A DNA stretch of 64,000 nucleotides. Source: Centrapalus pauciflorus (Eukaryota > Streptophyta > Magnoliopsida > Asterales > Asteraceae). Below are positions 1 to 11,442 of this stretch, in pieces. The notes under the pieces were generated by a model. The model was not told where the DNA came from. It did not search any database and worked only from the letters and a program-made list of their open reading frames with translations. The stretch covers positions 248,001 through 312,000 of the forward strand of contig JAANYP010001187.1 in the NCBI GenBank assembly GCA_020465985.1. The letters run 5' to 3'. Position numbers and translations under genes: made by a program. The stretch's first letter is position 1; each line of letters opens with the position of its first letter.

Positions 1-333
1 GTCTCACCCCGACTAACGTCATTCTATGTAGCTGAAGGTGTCTCGTTAGAATACTCGACCTGATTCATCCCACGAGTTCGGCCCAAGTAGGAGAGGACCA
101 CATGCGTGAAATGGTGAGGAGACGAAGGACATCACTGAATAAGTTGCGTAAAGATAGACGCGGCGTACATATTATGGGTCTGTTTGATGTCTAGTTTATA
201 GGAAGTTGAGTCTAAACTTATGGTTTTTAAATGCTTTGATAATTTATCGATAAGCTGTGTTTGAATGAATTTTATTGTAAGAGCGTATCAAGTATCAACA
301 CTAGAAACTAATTCAATTAGTTTGAGTTTATGC
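1..333. other. Flanking sequence with no recognised feature
   Basis: This segment precedes the large foldback element. Its first ~200 bases are of more balanced composition than the AT-rich DNA that follows. I find no ORF, LTR end or RNA gene in it. It may be part of an older repeat or of non-repetitive plant DNA. Confidence 0.4.
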
Positions 334-342
334 AAAATAAAA

Positions 343-1083
343 GGGCAAATGACCAAAAATAGTAACAAATTTTATCATTTTTATCATTAATAGTAATATT
401 ATTTATTTTTATATTATTAATAACATTAACTTTTATAATTTTTATCGTTAATGGTAACAACTTTTTATTTTTCTATCAATAATAACAATTGGTGACTTGC
501 AAACCTGTTTAGTAGGTCACCAACTTTTTAGTTATCAAAAATTGTAATAACTTTTTATATTTTTATCAATAACAATAAATATTAAATTAATACCCAATTT
601 TTTTTTTTTTTTTTTTACTTTTAAAGTTTTTCTGATATTTCATAAACACCAAAATAAACCCAATTTATGTTTTAATTCTTTTTTAGTGAAATTTTATAAT
701 AAAGTATTAGTTTTAATTTTATTATTATTATTATTTATTTCTTTAATTATATTATCTCTATATTTAGTGACTATTTTTTAATTTCATTAAATTTATTTAC
801 TTATAATTTTTATTTTTTCGTAACCTTATAATTTTTTTAATATATATTATTAATATTTAATTACCATCAGATAACATTCGATTAATTATTCAGAATTATA
901 TATAATATGAACGACAAAAATACTACGCATCATTTCAATTTTCACTTTTTCCAGACGAAAAAACTACGAACTATTCTTTTTTTAGTTTTTTCGAACAAAA
1001 TAATACAAATCGTTCCAGGTTTATGTTTTTCCAATCTAAATGGGTCATAGTTTTTATATTAAAAAAACCAAAAACCAAAATAG
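343..1083 (+). repeat. Left inverted arm of the foldback element
   Basis: This imperfect inverted repeat pairs with 4234-4901. It is very AT-rich with short runs of the pattern ATTATTAATAGTAAC. The outer ~300 bases match best and the inner portion degenerates into short tandem units. Confidence 0.7.
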
Positions 1084-2332
1084 GTCTCAATATTTTTCAT
1101 TCAGAAAAACTATAAACACAATTATTCATAAGACTACAATTCATTCAGGTTTTAACTTTCCCGAATAGCAAAAACTACGACTCATTCATTTTATAGATTT
1201 TTTTACAAAATATTGTATATCATTCTGATTTTTCATTTTTTAACAAAATAATTAGAATTCATTTATTTTTGTGTTTTTAACAACGAAAAAAACTATGACT
1301 TATTTCGATTTATAGTTTTTCCAAATGAAAAATATTACAACCCATTTTTATTTTTAGTTTTTCAAATAATACAACTCATTTAGATTGAAAAAACCAAAAA
1401 ACTTTAGGGTCACATATTTTTTGGTTGAAAATACTAAAAAATAGTACGATTCATATTTTTAAATGAAAAAATAACAAATTATTCAGTTTTTAAAACTTTC
1501 CAAACGAAAAGGACTACGATCCATTCATGTTTTTAGATTTCCTTCGACCCATTCATTTTTAGAACTTTTTTAACAAAAAAACTATGAACAATTCTGGTTT
1601 TTTTAGATTCTTGCTAACGAAAAAATTATAAACTCGTTCATTTATTTAGTTTTTAACAACAAAAAACTCTGAATAATTGCGGTTTGGGAAAATGACATCA
1701 AATAGCTCTGAACTTTCGACTTTGTACACATTTATGTAGTGAACTTTTTTTTTTGTGCACATTTGGTAGTCAAAGTTTCAAAATTGTTCCAATTTGGTAG
1801 TTGGCGTACCTTTTAACCGGTTGCTTCCGGTTTCGATGCCTACATGGACAATTTTTTAATGACGTGTCTACCCGTTTTTATATTATACCCGGTTTTATCT
1901 ATGTAGCAACCCGTTTTTTCAAATCACCCGAGTTTATAACCGGGCTTTTTAAAAAACGACGTTATAAACCTGGGTGATTTCTTAATTTCATACGGCGTTA
2001 TAAACCCGTGTGATATTAAAAAATGGGTTGCCACGTAGATAAAACCGGGTATAATATAAAAACATGTAGCCACGTCATTAAAAAATTGACCACGTAGACA
2101 TCGAAACCGGAAGCAACCGGCTAAAATGTACGCCAACTACCAAATTGGAACGATTTTGAAATTTGACTACCAAATGTGCACAAAAAAAAGTTCACTACAT
2201 AAATGTGTACAAAGTCGAAAGTTCAGAGCTATTTGATGTCATTTTCCCTTGCGGTTTATAGTTTTTCTGAATGAAAAATATTGCAATCTATTTTGGTTTT
2301 TAGTTTTTTAATTTAAAAAACTACAACCTATT
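930..2332. repeat. Degenerate minisatellite inside the foldback element
   Basis: The interior repeats a loose ~55-65-bp theme of the form CGAAAAAACTACGACTCATT followed by T-rich sequence and TAGTTTTTCC. Units are diverged and variable in length. The array is interrupted by the MITE at 1686-2248 and abuts the solo LTR at 2333. Confidence 0.5.
1686..2248. mobile_element. Hairpin MITE of Mutator type, 563 bp
   Basis: The element begins GGGAAAATGACATCAAAT and ends with the exact reverse complement at 2231-2248. The two halves pair along nearly the whole length (about 250 bases per arm), leaving a short centre around 1950-1985. It is flanked by the 9-bp direct repeat TTGCGGTTT (1677-1685 and 2249-2257), the target-duplication size of Mutator-like elements. 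It has no coding capacity; the short minus-strand ORF inside it is a by-product of the palindrome. It inserted into the foldback element's internal repeat, so it is the younger of the two. Confidence 0.9.
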
Positions 2333-3104
2333 TCTAACACCCCCTCCCCCCGATCCCGGAAATGCCACGTTAACACAATATCGTAAGTGACAATAACGCA
2401 GACAATCCATAACACACGTGTCATAGGATAATGCAGATCACCGACAATTTAAAACTTTACACAAAAGGTTTACAACATAAGATTACAATCCAGTACATTC
2501 GCAAACCCAGATTAAGCTAACATAACATCACTGTCTATCAGATACACACGCTGATACATCATCTCAAAATAACTATCGCATGCAGTTCTAAACATTACAC
2601 GAAACAGATATCAAGGTTTTCAAGTCAACCCCAGCTCTATCTTGGCGGCTGCTGGTGCTGAGATCCCTTCTGATTCCCTGAAAATGTTAGACTCGAAGAC
2701 GTGATCTATAAAGCCCGTGAGTACGCGAGAGTTAGACACTGCACAGTAAACACATAGCACGTAACACACAATAGTCCCTGTCCCTGTTACCCGACACGCA
2801 TCTCAGGTGTAGCTACACAAGTATGAGATCTGGACACTAGCACCATCCCTGTGGGGACCCTTTCCCGACTAACACACCGCACACAACAGTGACTAGCAAT
2901 ATCTCTGTAGCACAGGAGCGACCCGACTACAGGCCCTGCCATATATATACGCCCCAAGGACTGTTAGGGACAATCAACCCGCTGGATCCCGTATCGCGAA
3001 TCACTGTCCGTATGGGACTCATCACGGACCCCTGGAATAGATCTCATATCTCATACACAACACATATAAAAAGGATAGAAATATACCTGAGGTTCACGTC
3101 CCTG

Positions 3105-3142
<38 letters not shown>

Positions 3143-4233
3143 CACGCACAAATAATAGCGACACCACTAAATACTCGAAAGAAAGCGCGCGTTTTGGAAA
3201 AGACCCGAGTACTCACCTGACTGATTCGTAGATCTCTGAACCCCTTGATCAAACTCGGCCCGCTGTCTGGTCGTTCCTGTAAACATACTAATCCCAAATG
3301 TTAATCCCAATTCCAACCGACACGTAAACTCGACTCACAACAAACCCGTAACCGACGCGGACCCAAAACAATTCCAACGGAACCCCGAAAACACAATCAA
3401 ACCCGACCCAAATTCTCAACTGGACCCGACCCCAAAAACGCTTACAGAACCCGACGCGAAACCCAACCCGAGACCCGACTCAAAATCCCGACGGAACCCG
3501 ACTTGAAACCCCCAGCCAGACCGGCTCCAGCCCCACAGACCCGGTCCCAAGGCCCGGCATCACGCCCGCGCCCGGCCTTGCCGCGTCTCGACCACGACGC
3601 CGGATCGCGACCGCGACCACGGTGGTCTGGTTCGTCCCTGTTCTGCGGCAGCCTCTGTCCAGGAGCATAAACTCCCATAACTTCGATTCCAACCATGACA
3701 AACATCTCAAATCAACATATAACCTCACCATATGAGTTTACACACCATTTGCCATCAGTTAGCTACATAACTCGAATTTCATCAAATAACTTTAAGGTTT
3801 CTTACCTTCTTGAGCTCAAGAACACCCAATCAATGGGGATGATGAAGTTAACTTCAAATCTCAGCAATTAATCTGGATTTTAGAAGCTATTCTGGCTGCT
3901 GGAATTGTCACGAACATACACACACCGCACTTTTGAGATGTCCAAATAAGGAAGGGAAAGAAGGGAGCAAGTACGTATATGTACTTTCTAAAATTAGAAA
4001 CCCGGTATCTAATAACCCGAACCCGATATCACATTTTCAATATTAATATCATTTTAACCCATTTAATCCCACGATTCCAAATATATAATTAATCCGCTAA
4101 AATTATAACCCGGAGACATGTAGTCTCAATCCACACGTATCATGAAACGGGATATAATTAGACCAACCCGATATTAATAAAACAAATCCACTAAAATAAA
4201 TCCACATACCAGACCAAAAAGACGGATGTTACA
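2333..4233 (-). mobile_element. Solo LTR of a Ty3/Gypsy-type element, 1.9 kb
   Basis: Read on the minus strand it starts TGTAACATCCGTC and ends GGGGGTGTTAGA. It is flanked by the 5-bp direct repeat CTATT (2328-2332 and 4234-4238). The TGTAACA start and the layout resemble the Tekay-type LTRs at 32979-35197 and 44809-48006. No PBS, PPT or coding sequence is attached, so it is a solo LTR left by LTR-LTR recombination. It contains a TA microsatellite and a GC-rich block at 3480-3660. The terminal GA instead of CA is one mismatch from canonical. Confidence 0.75.
3107..3140. repeat. TA microsatellite
   Basis: A run of AT dinucleotides inside the solo LTR. Confidence 0.95.
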
Positions 4234-4901
4234 CTATTTAGATTGAAAAAACTAAAGCCTGAACTGTTCATATTATTTTGTTCGGAAAAAACTAAAAATT
4301 GATGGTTCGTAGTTTCTTCGTTTTGAAAAAAGTGAAAATTGTAATGATTAGTAGTATTTATTCTTTTGAAAAAATAACCAAATATTATCTAATCGTAAAT
4401 AAATATTCATAATATATATTAAAAAATTTATAAGGTTACGAAAAAATAAAAATTGTAAATATATAAATTTAATGAAATTAAAAAATAGTCACGAAAGATA
4501 GTAATAATATAATTAAGTAAACTTTAAATAAGTAAGTAATAATAGAAAAAATAAAACTAAAATTTTATTATAAAAATTCACAGAAACATATTGGGTTTAC
4601 TTTGGTGTTTATGAAATCTTGAAAAACTTAAAAAATAAAAAAAATTGGGTATTAATTTAATATGTTACTGTTATTGATAAAAATATAAAAAGCTATTACT
4701 ATTTTTGATATCTGAAAAGTTGTTGGTGGCCTGCTAAATAGGTTTGCTGGTCACCAAATGCTATTATTGATAGAAAAATAAAAAGTTGTTACTATTAACG
4801 ATAAAAATATAAAAATCAATATTATTAATGATAAAAAATAAATAAGGTTACTATTAATGATAAAAATGACAAAACTTGTAACTATTTTTGGTAATTTTTC
4901 C
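4234..4901 (-). repeat. Right inverted arm of the foldback element
   Basis: This is the reverse-complement counterpart of 343-1083. The inner boundary coincides with the right edge of the inserted solo LTR, whose target duplication CTATT lies at 4234-4238. Confidence 0.7.
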
Positions 4902-4910
4902 AAAATAAAA

Positions 4911-5229
4911 TTACAAAAACAATTATAATTAGTTATAATTATAATTTGATTTATTTAATTATATATGCTTTTAGGTCATTTTATATATTTCAACTTGAAC
5001 TTTAGTTACATTACCAAACACATCTATTGATAAAAGTTATAGCTACTAAAAGCTCTAACAATAAGCCGAGTAGTTTTTGTTCCTTTCAATGTGAATTGTT
5101 ATGATTAGAAAAACTTGTAAATTATACACAATTCAATTTTCTCGATTCCATCGTATCAACGTACCTTAGAGACAATGAACATTTAAGAGAAACTCAAGGC
5201 TACTTCATTCAGATTTATATATCTAATGC
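4911..5229. other. AT-rich spacer, nothing recognised
   Basis: It lies between the foldback element's right target duplication and the hAT-like relic. No ORF or repeat end is visible. Confidence 0.5.
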
Positions 5230-6083
5230 TAGGGTGAACATGTGGAGGTTCAGTTTGATTTATGGTCGAAACCGAACCCAAACTAAAAATTTCGGTTTTT
5301 CAAATGGAGGAACCGTTCGGTTTTTTTTGGTTTCGGTTTTCAGGTTTTCGGTTTGGATTATCGGTTTTTTGGTTAACACCCGTGGGTTTTTCGGTTTTGG
5401 TTTTTCAGAAACGGTTTGGTTTTTGGGTTTAAACTCGAAAACTCTTGGACATTTTTATGCTAAAATTGAGTTTTTCTCAACTAAACTTATGATTTTTTTG
5501 CTAAAGTTAACACTATTTAATAAATATAATTGCTTACTTTTGGATTCTTAATCGATTTCTGTCTTAGTTTGATACTTTGATTTACTAAAATTGGATATTA
5601 ATTATTAACTTAGTTAGTTTGATACTTTAATTTATTAAACTTACTAACTTAGACTTTGAATTAATTTTTTCGTAAGTTCATCATGTTGAAGTATAATAAG
5701 AATGTTATAAAAATTAATTAGCATTCACTACGCCACATATAATTAAAATAAAAATAACTATTAACCATATCAATTAATTAGTATAATAAATATCAATTAT
5801 ATATATAAAGTTAAAAAATAATTCGACGCGAATATAAATAAAATGAGCTTTGTTATGTAGGATATAACATCAAATACGAGTAAAAGTAGAGATAATTCAA
5901 CAAATATATAAAATATCAGAAAAATTAAATTAATTTAAAAAACGGTCCGGTTTGGTTTTTTCGGTTCGGTTTTGAGAGGGAATCCGAATCCAAACCATTT
6001 ACTCCGTTTTTTTTGTTTCGGTTTTTAGTTTCTTGGTTTTCCTGTTATTTAGTTTTTTTGGTTCAGTATTTACTCACCCCTAT
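5230..6083. mobile_element. Probable hAT-like non-autonomous element
   Basis: The left end TAGGGTGAACATG and right end TACTCACCCCTA form short imperfect inverted repeats. Interiors near both ends are built from CGGTTTT/CCGAACC words (5262-5430 and 5940-6060), a composition I associate with plant hAT-type MITEs whose ends read AGGGGTGAGCA. The centre (5480-5930) is AT-rich without coding potential. I could not find a matching 8-bp target duplication, so the call rests on the ends and composition only. Confidence 0.4.
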
Positions 6084-6559
6084 CCGAAAATAGATATTAC
6101 AATGCTGGAAACTCTCTTTGATAAAGAGTTCAAGTACAAAAACCTCTAAACAATAAAAAAAGCTAGAATAGAATAATAGTCTTTAATAATACCAACAAAC
6201 TCAACCAATAACAAGTGCAGAGGGGACACAATCTGAGTTTTACATCCCTTTTTGATTTTTCTCATTATTGACAACAAAGAGCTGAAAATCTTAAACAACC
6301 TTCCTATTTCGCCTCCTCAGACACAGGGAGGTGTAATGGAAGACCTCTATATATCGAAAAACCTTGTAGAACCAATATGTATTATAATGAGATTTTGATG
6401 TATCAAAGGCTTCATTAAGAATACTGTTTTTCTACTCATTTTACATTAATTGATATGATTATAATTACATAACCAGATTTTTAAAATAATGATTTTCACA
6501 ATCAAAATTTTGAATTCAATTTTTTGAAATTGTGGTTGAACATAACCGGATGCAACACT
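6084..6559. other. Spacer with no recognised feature
   Basis: AT-rich DNA between the hAT-like relic and the tandem repeat. No ORF above ~60 codons and no recognisable element ends. Confidence 0.5.
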
Positions 6560-6880
6560 CGATTATTAGTACTCGATCAAGATAGATGAACAAAATCGAG
6601 ATGAACACTCAATTTTAAACAAAATCGTGTTTGATGAAGATGAACTAAGCCTCAATCAAGAACACTCGACGCAACAAAATCGTTTTTGGTTTCAAATTTT
6701 GAACAAAACTTGATGAAGACTCGATCAAGTTGGATGAGCAAAATCGAGATGAACACTTGATATTTATAAAAATTGCGTTTGTTGAAGACGAATGAAGACT
6801 CGATCAAGATTCAAGAACACTCTATGCAACAAAATTGATTTTGATTTCAATTTTTGAACAAAATCGGATGCCACAAAATC
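6560..6880. repeat. Diverged tandem repeat, ~148-bp period
   Basis: The block with GATGAACAAAATCGAGATGA near 6584 recurs near 6732 with substitutions. Both are followed by the theme GAAGACTCGATCAAG, then AACACTC and GCAACAAAAT. Two fairly complete units and partial ones are visible. Confidence 0.6.
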
Positions 6881-6949
6881 GTTTTCGATTTCAATTTTTG
6901 TACATTTGGTTGAACACTCAATCAAGAACATTCGATTTCAATTTTTGTA

Positions 6950-7019
6950 TACACACACATGTATACCCTCACACATATACATGTATACACACACATGTAT
7001 GTATGTGTGTGTGTGCACG

Positions 7020-7073
<54 letters not shown>

Positions 7074-7087
7074 CATACATACATACA

Positions 7088-7119
<32 letters not shown>

Positions 7120-7146
7120 CATACATACATACATATACATACATAC
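6950..7146. repeat. Compound microsatellite (CA)n-(TA)n-(CATA)n
   Basis: CA-rich sequence runs to ~7018, then TA dinucleotides to ~7069, then CATA tetranucleotides to the edge of the retrotransposon LTR at 7147. The several ORFs across it in all frames are low-complexity artefacts. Confidence 0.95.
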
Positions 7147-7561
7147 TGTAGAGAATTATGCACAACTTTCATCAAGAAATCAAGAGATCATGTATGTAGA
7201 AAACTATATTTATTCATCTAAAGATTATCTACATTTACATTTAAAAGAAAAGAATACAAGAACAAGAATTTATGAGCTAAGATAATGGAACGACTATCCA
7301 TTGATCTCTCTTTGTGCTCTCCACATTCCACCACCAGTACCACTGATGACACCACCAGCCCACGGCTGGTGGTGATGATCTCACTAGACCTCTTCTTTAT
7401 CTCTCTCTTTCTCTCAGATCTTCTATTGAGGAACGTATCTCTTACATTAAGCAGACACATATATTTATAGGCTTTGGGATGTTAACTAACCAACCATTAA
7501 CTAAGTAACTAACTAACAGATTAGTTACATATAATACATTATATCTCAAATCCAATTAACA
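7147..7561 (-). repeat. 3' LTR of the non-coding element, 415 bp
   Basis: On the minus strand it starts TGTTAATTGGATTTGAG and ends AATTCTCTACA. A TATA box (CTATAAATATA) lies near 7459-7470. It matches 10991-11291 closely apart from the part missing there. Confidence 0.85.
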
Positions 7562-7581
7562 CTTCTCACAATCTCAACCTT
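7562..7581 (-). other. Polypurine tract
   Basis: The minus strand reads AAGGTTGAGATTGTGAGAAG directly before the 3' LTR start, the expected position for plus-strand priming. Confidence 0.6.
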
Positions 7582-10500
7582 AATTGGTTGAGTTTCCTCC
7601 TTTGACATCCATAATTTGCCTATGTATCCAACCTACTTTTGTCCTTGAGTCAAAAAACCACTACCACATTTGTCCACAACTTTAGTTTCACAGCCTGTCC
7701 AATTGCCCTTTTATTTTCTTGTTACACGTATCTGCATAGCTTTGATATTGACAAAACATAAATCTGTCCCTTTACCGTTTACTTTTCTGCAACTTTATTA
7801 ATCCTCAAACTTGATGCCAAATTGACTTAAAGCTACCATAATTTCATGCTTCTCATGGTATATGCCCTTTGCATAAGTAGTATTCATACCTTTTCCATCA
7901 GCTTATTCACAAATACCCAATACTCCTTTTAAAAACCAAGCAACTTATGAGATTTCAAGCTTTAAGCGCGTTCACTTTTAGCTTTACTTTAACCACGTCT
8001 GGTCACTTCATTCCCATTGACTTTGGCTTTTTTTTTTTTTTACCATATTTGCATTTTGTGAACTTGAACATGGACCAAAAATACTACAGACATCAGAGTT
8101 TATATTTGACAAATTGCAGCCTTCAAAGTGCTCCATCTCAACGAAAATTTCACCTCCTGACCAGATCATTATGAAAACAACCACAGAAGTAATTGAACAC
8201 GTCAAAGGCCATAATCTTCTCCTCTAGCCTTCATATCCATTTATTCCATTACTTCAAAATTTGAGAGAACTCTCTGAATTGCCACAAATTCTACCTCACA
8301 CCACAACAGAACACATTCATTTTTTCCTGTTGTTATCTTCTGGCAGAACATTTACACTATTTAACTTTTGTTTTCCCATGTTGTTGCAACTATTAGTGAC
8401 CCAATTCCATTCCTCTATGATGTCAACTACATCATAGAACAACACACTAACTTTCACATCCTACAGTAGAAAGTAGGCTTCACGACAAAAGCCTCTACAT
8501 CTGTCATCACACCAACAACATACTTTAGATCCTCACATGATATAAATCTTCTTATTAATCCATGATGTCTACATATGAGCTACTTCTCTATCCCATAAGG
8601 CTGACTATCATTACCTTGTCTTGACATCCTAGCTTCCTTGACATCAACCATATTAATCACACATTGTTGCTGTGAAAACTAGCCTTCAACAGGATCTTCA
8701 AACCCATATTGATTTGAATCAACAGACTCTCATCTAATCTGTTAACAACAGCTGCATCATCATGAAGAATTTACCCCAAGATAGGCTCCCTTAGTCGATC
8801 TCAGAAACATCACCATGGCTTCCCAACTAACTCGCATATATACCCATCTCCACTTCATGTCACTTTGCAGCCTCCACTCAAATCCATGAGTGATCTTCAC
8901 TACTTGTTAACCCAATCACAACACATCCTAGCCTCCTTGAGTAATCTTAAGTCACTCCCAACTAGACACCATCTAGTTACTAGGCATGCTTTACATGTGA
9001 GCTTTTGTTAACCTAGTAGCTACTCATACAACCCATCTCCTTTGACGTTGTACACCTTCGATCCACTAATCTATTAGGACCCTTTCACCGTGCCACAACT
9101 CAAAATGGGTTTACTTTGCGTTACCAATGATCAAGGAATCCAGGCCCTAAAAGCTACCTCACTTGAAGCTAGACTTCCACACTTTAATCTTCCTCTAAGA
9201 TGCTATCCGGATTATACCTTAAAGTATTAAATTTCTTGCCTATCTGCTCCCTTGTAACACTGTCATCATCTTGATCCTCTCATCTGCAATGCACCACTTC
9301 AAAGAAGTGACTCCACCTTAAGCCCAAAACCATACTGATTTGCCTAGCTATAACAAGCCTTTTTTTTTCTACTGCTACTCTTTAATCCAAGACATAACCA
9401 TTCTGACCACTAGATTTGCAGCCTTAAAATTCATATAGGTAACGTTTCCATGGGACCTAATGATCTCCATTCAAGTCATTGTCCAATACATGGGCATTCT
9501 TGAGTCTATGAAGTGCACACACTTCAAACTCGCACACCCATAAGTACAAGACTAGAGTTACCTCTTCAAATAAAACCAAAGTCACATCATGTATCACTGT
9601 CCAGGGACTCCACCTCAGTTAATCTCACTTTAAACTGAGATTCCGTATCCAGAGTTACCCAACTTGATTGATTATCTTTAAGTGCACACTTCTGACTTTG
9701 ACAATCCTACTCACCTGCACTTTTGTCTTCAAGTCTGCCTATATTGATGCCTTGCCACTTTTACAATTAATCTGCTACTTTTCCTTCACCAATATACACA
9801 TCTTGACATGCCCTTTAAAGATGCCTTTTGACTTTGTTAACAGATTCAAGATTATGGTTCCATCATTCATGTTATGCCTATCATGAATTATAAATCATAT
9901 TTAGACAGCAGGAATACTTACTTTATGATTACCTTTGAATCATTCATATGTTTCTCAGTCTTGATTAATGCAACAGCTCAAACCATTCAAGAAACCATTC
10001 TCTCTTCAATGAAGTCTGCCTTATTCATTTCATCAAATTCTTCACCCAGTTTCCATAACCAATGCTCACTACATCTGCATTTGAACTAATGAACCAAGAA
10101 CTTGAGAGAGATGCTTGAATCCTCAGATCGTGCCATAAATCTGACTTCACAACACTGATTTGTTGTGATCTCCATAATGACAGCCTGCTACAAACTCCCA
10201 CAGAGTTCCCTTCGAAGCCACTGCCATAATTTTAACCAATCGACACTCCTCTAAATAATGTTTGAAAATTGACCCTCTTCCTCATTTAAGGTCATCTTCA
10301 AAGACCTCTAATGAGTCTTTACTTTGCTGTTGTTTTGGCCTTAAGAACCACCTTTTCAGTCCACACCAGTGTGCTTTAATTCTGTGAAGAACTTTTATCA
10401 AACACTTGGAGGGCGCTCTTGATCACACCTGATTAGACAAGGTTTGTGGTCTTTGAGACTGATTGATTTGCTACCATCTTGTTTTGATTGAATCTTGGTG

Positions 10501-10974
10501 GCCACATACATCCACCCTATTAATCACAAACACAGAGATTCTTCCATGGCATCCACCTTCCTTCCAGTAGACGTCTTGATCAATTGTGTGTACTTCAATG
10601 GTAGCCATCAATCATCTGATTGAACTTTAATCAACATCTCTAACGGCAGCCTTTAATTTTGATTTCTGATCATCAGCTATACCCACGATCAACACATCTG
10701 CTCATTTGAATCGATTACTGAAATTGATTTCAGTAACCTTGAGCCTTCGCATCAGATAAGCCTCTGTTCTTAATTGATTCAGTCTTCTGATTACAGATCC
10801 GATTCCATTTTCTTGACCCACTGGCTTGAATCAATCGGAACTCGATCAGGCTTCACTCATCTGATTGATGTTGATCCACTATAGCTTGCTGCCTATCTTC
10901 AATTGATTGCTCCAAAATTGACCCAGTACCCTAATTGAACCTCAAACGATCTTTGATTTCCCCAAAAACGAACT
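7582..10974 (-). other. Internal region without coding capacity
   Basis: This 3.4-kb interior has stops in all frames. The part nearest the PBS (about 10400-10930) is rich in TTGATT/AATCAA words spaced 20-60 bases apart, similar in style to the leader arrays of other elements in the window. I see no zinc knuckle, protease DSG, integrase or YVDD motif. Confidence 0.55.
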
Positions 10975-10988
10975 TGGCTCTGATACCA
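10975..10988 (-). other. Primer binding site, initiator-Met tRNA
   Basis: The minus strand reads TGGTATCAGAGCCA two bases downstream of the 5' LTR end, as in plant Copia elements. Confidence 0.85.
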
Positions 10989-10990
10989 CT

Positions 10991-11291
10991 TGTAGAGAAT
11001 TATGCACATCTTTCATCAAGAAATCAAGAGATCATGTATGTAGAAAACTATCTTTATTCATCTAAAGATTATCTACATTTACATTTAAAAGAAAAGAATA
11101 CAAGAACAAGAATCATTGAGCTAAGATAATGGAACCACTGTCCATTGATCTCTCTTTGTGCTCTCCACATTCCACCACCAATACCACCAGCCGTGGCTGG
11201 TGGTGATGATCTCACTAGACCTCTTCTTTATCTCTCTCTCTTTCTCTCAGATCTTCTATTGAGGAGTGTATCTCTTACATTAAGCAGACAC
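10991..11291 (-). repeat. Truncated 5' LTR lacking its U3 start
   Basis: It matches the 3' LTR up to the GCAGACAC block and then stops. About 114 bases are missing, including the segment that carries the TATA box in the other copy. No promoter should remain for this copy. Confidence 0.8.
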
Positions 11292-11337
11292 TAATGGTAC
11301 TCATTTGAACATAAATCTATGTATATGTATATGTGTA

Positions 11338-11347
11338 TGTGTGTGTG

Positions 11348-11438
<91 letters not shown>
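11338..11438. repeat. GT/TA microsatellite
   Basis: A short GT run grades into a ~75-base TA dinucleotide array just left of the inverted-repeat element. Confidence 0.95.

Positions 11439-11441
<3 letters not shown>

Positions 11442-11442
<1 letters not shown>

Larger units (their letters stand above)
343..4901. mobile_element. Mutator-like foldback DNA element, 4.56 kb, non-coding
   Basis: The left end (GGGCAAATGACC then AAAAATAGT) is repeated inverted at the right end (GGTAATTTTTCC at 4890-4901). The inverted arms continue inward for roughly 700 bases with indels, for example the GGTGACTTGCAAACCTG block at 491-507 and its counterpart near 4737-4754. Both ends are flanked by the 9-bp direct repeat AAAATAAAA (334-342 and 4902-4910). 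A 9-bp target duplication with long inverted arms fits the Mutator superfamily. No transposase ORF is present, so the copy is non-autonomous. It hosts two later insertions: a MITE (1686-2248) and a solo LTR (2333-4233). The AT-rich target makes the duplication slightly less decisive than usual, but arm symmetry and position agree. Confidence 0.8.
7147..11291 (-). mobile_element. Non-coding Copia-type LTR element (LARD-like), truncated
   Basis: Two direct LTR copies (7147-7561 and 10991-11291) bound 3.4 kb. The PBS next to the right copy (TGGCTCTGATACCA) and the purine tract next to the left copy show the element runs on the minus strand, with its 5' LTR on the right. The interior has no ORF longer than ~72 codons and I recognise no gag or pol motif on either strand. 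It is therefore either a large retrotransposon derivative that relies on another element's proteins or a very decayed copy. The left end sits in the CATA microsatellite. Confidence 0.75.

Noticed and set aside
2889..3297. Short ORFs around the TA repeat of the solo LTR
   Set aside because: They are within an LTR, end in microsatellite translation, and have no recognised domain.
3442..3731. Arg/Gly-rich ORFs in the GC-rich block
   Set aside because: They are a composition artefact of a CpG-rich piece of a solo LTR; no domain, and overlapping frames are equally open.
6835..7285. Several overlapping ORFs in both strands rich in Tyr/Ile/His/Thr
   Set aside because: They are translations of CA, TA and CATA microsatellites. 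The same applies to ORFs at 11291-11541 and 45939-46452.
9668..10089. ORFs of ~70 codons with hydrophobic runs in the non-coding element
   Set aside because: They are short, without homology signal or codon structure, inside a stop-rich interior.
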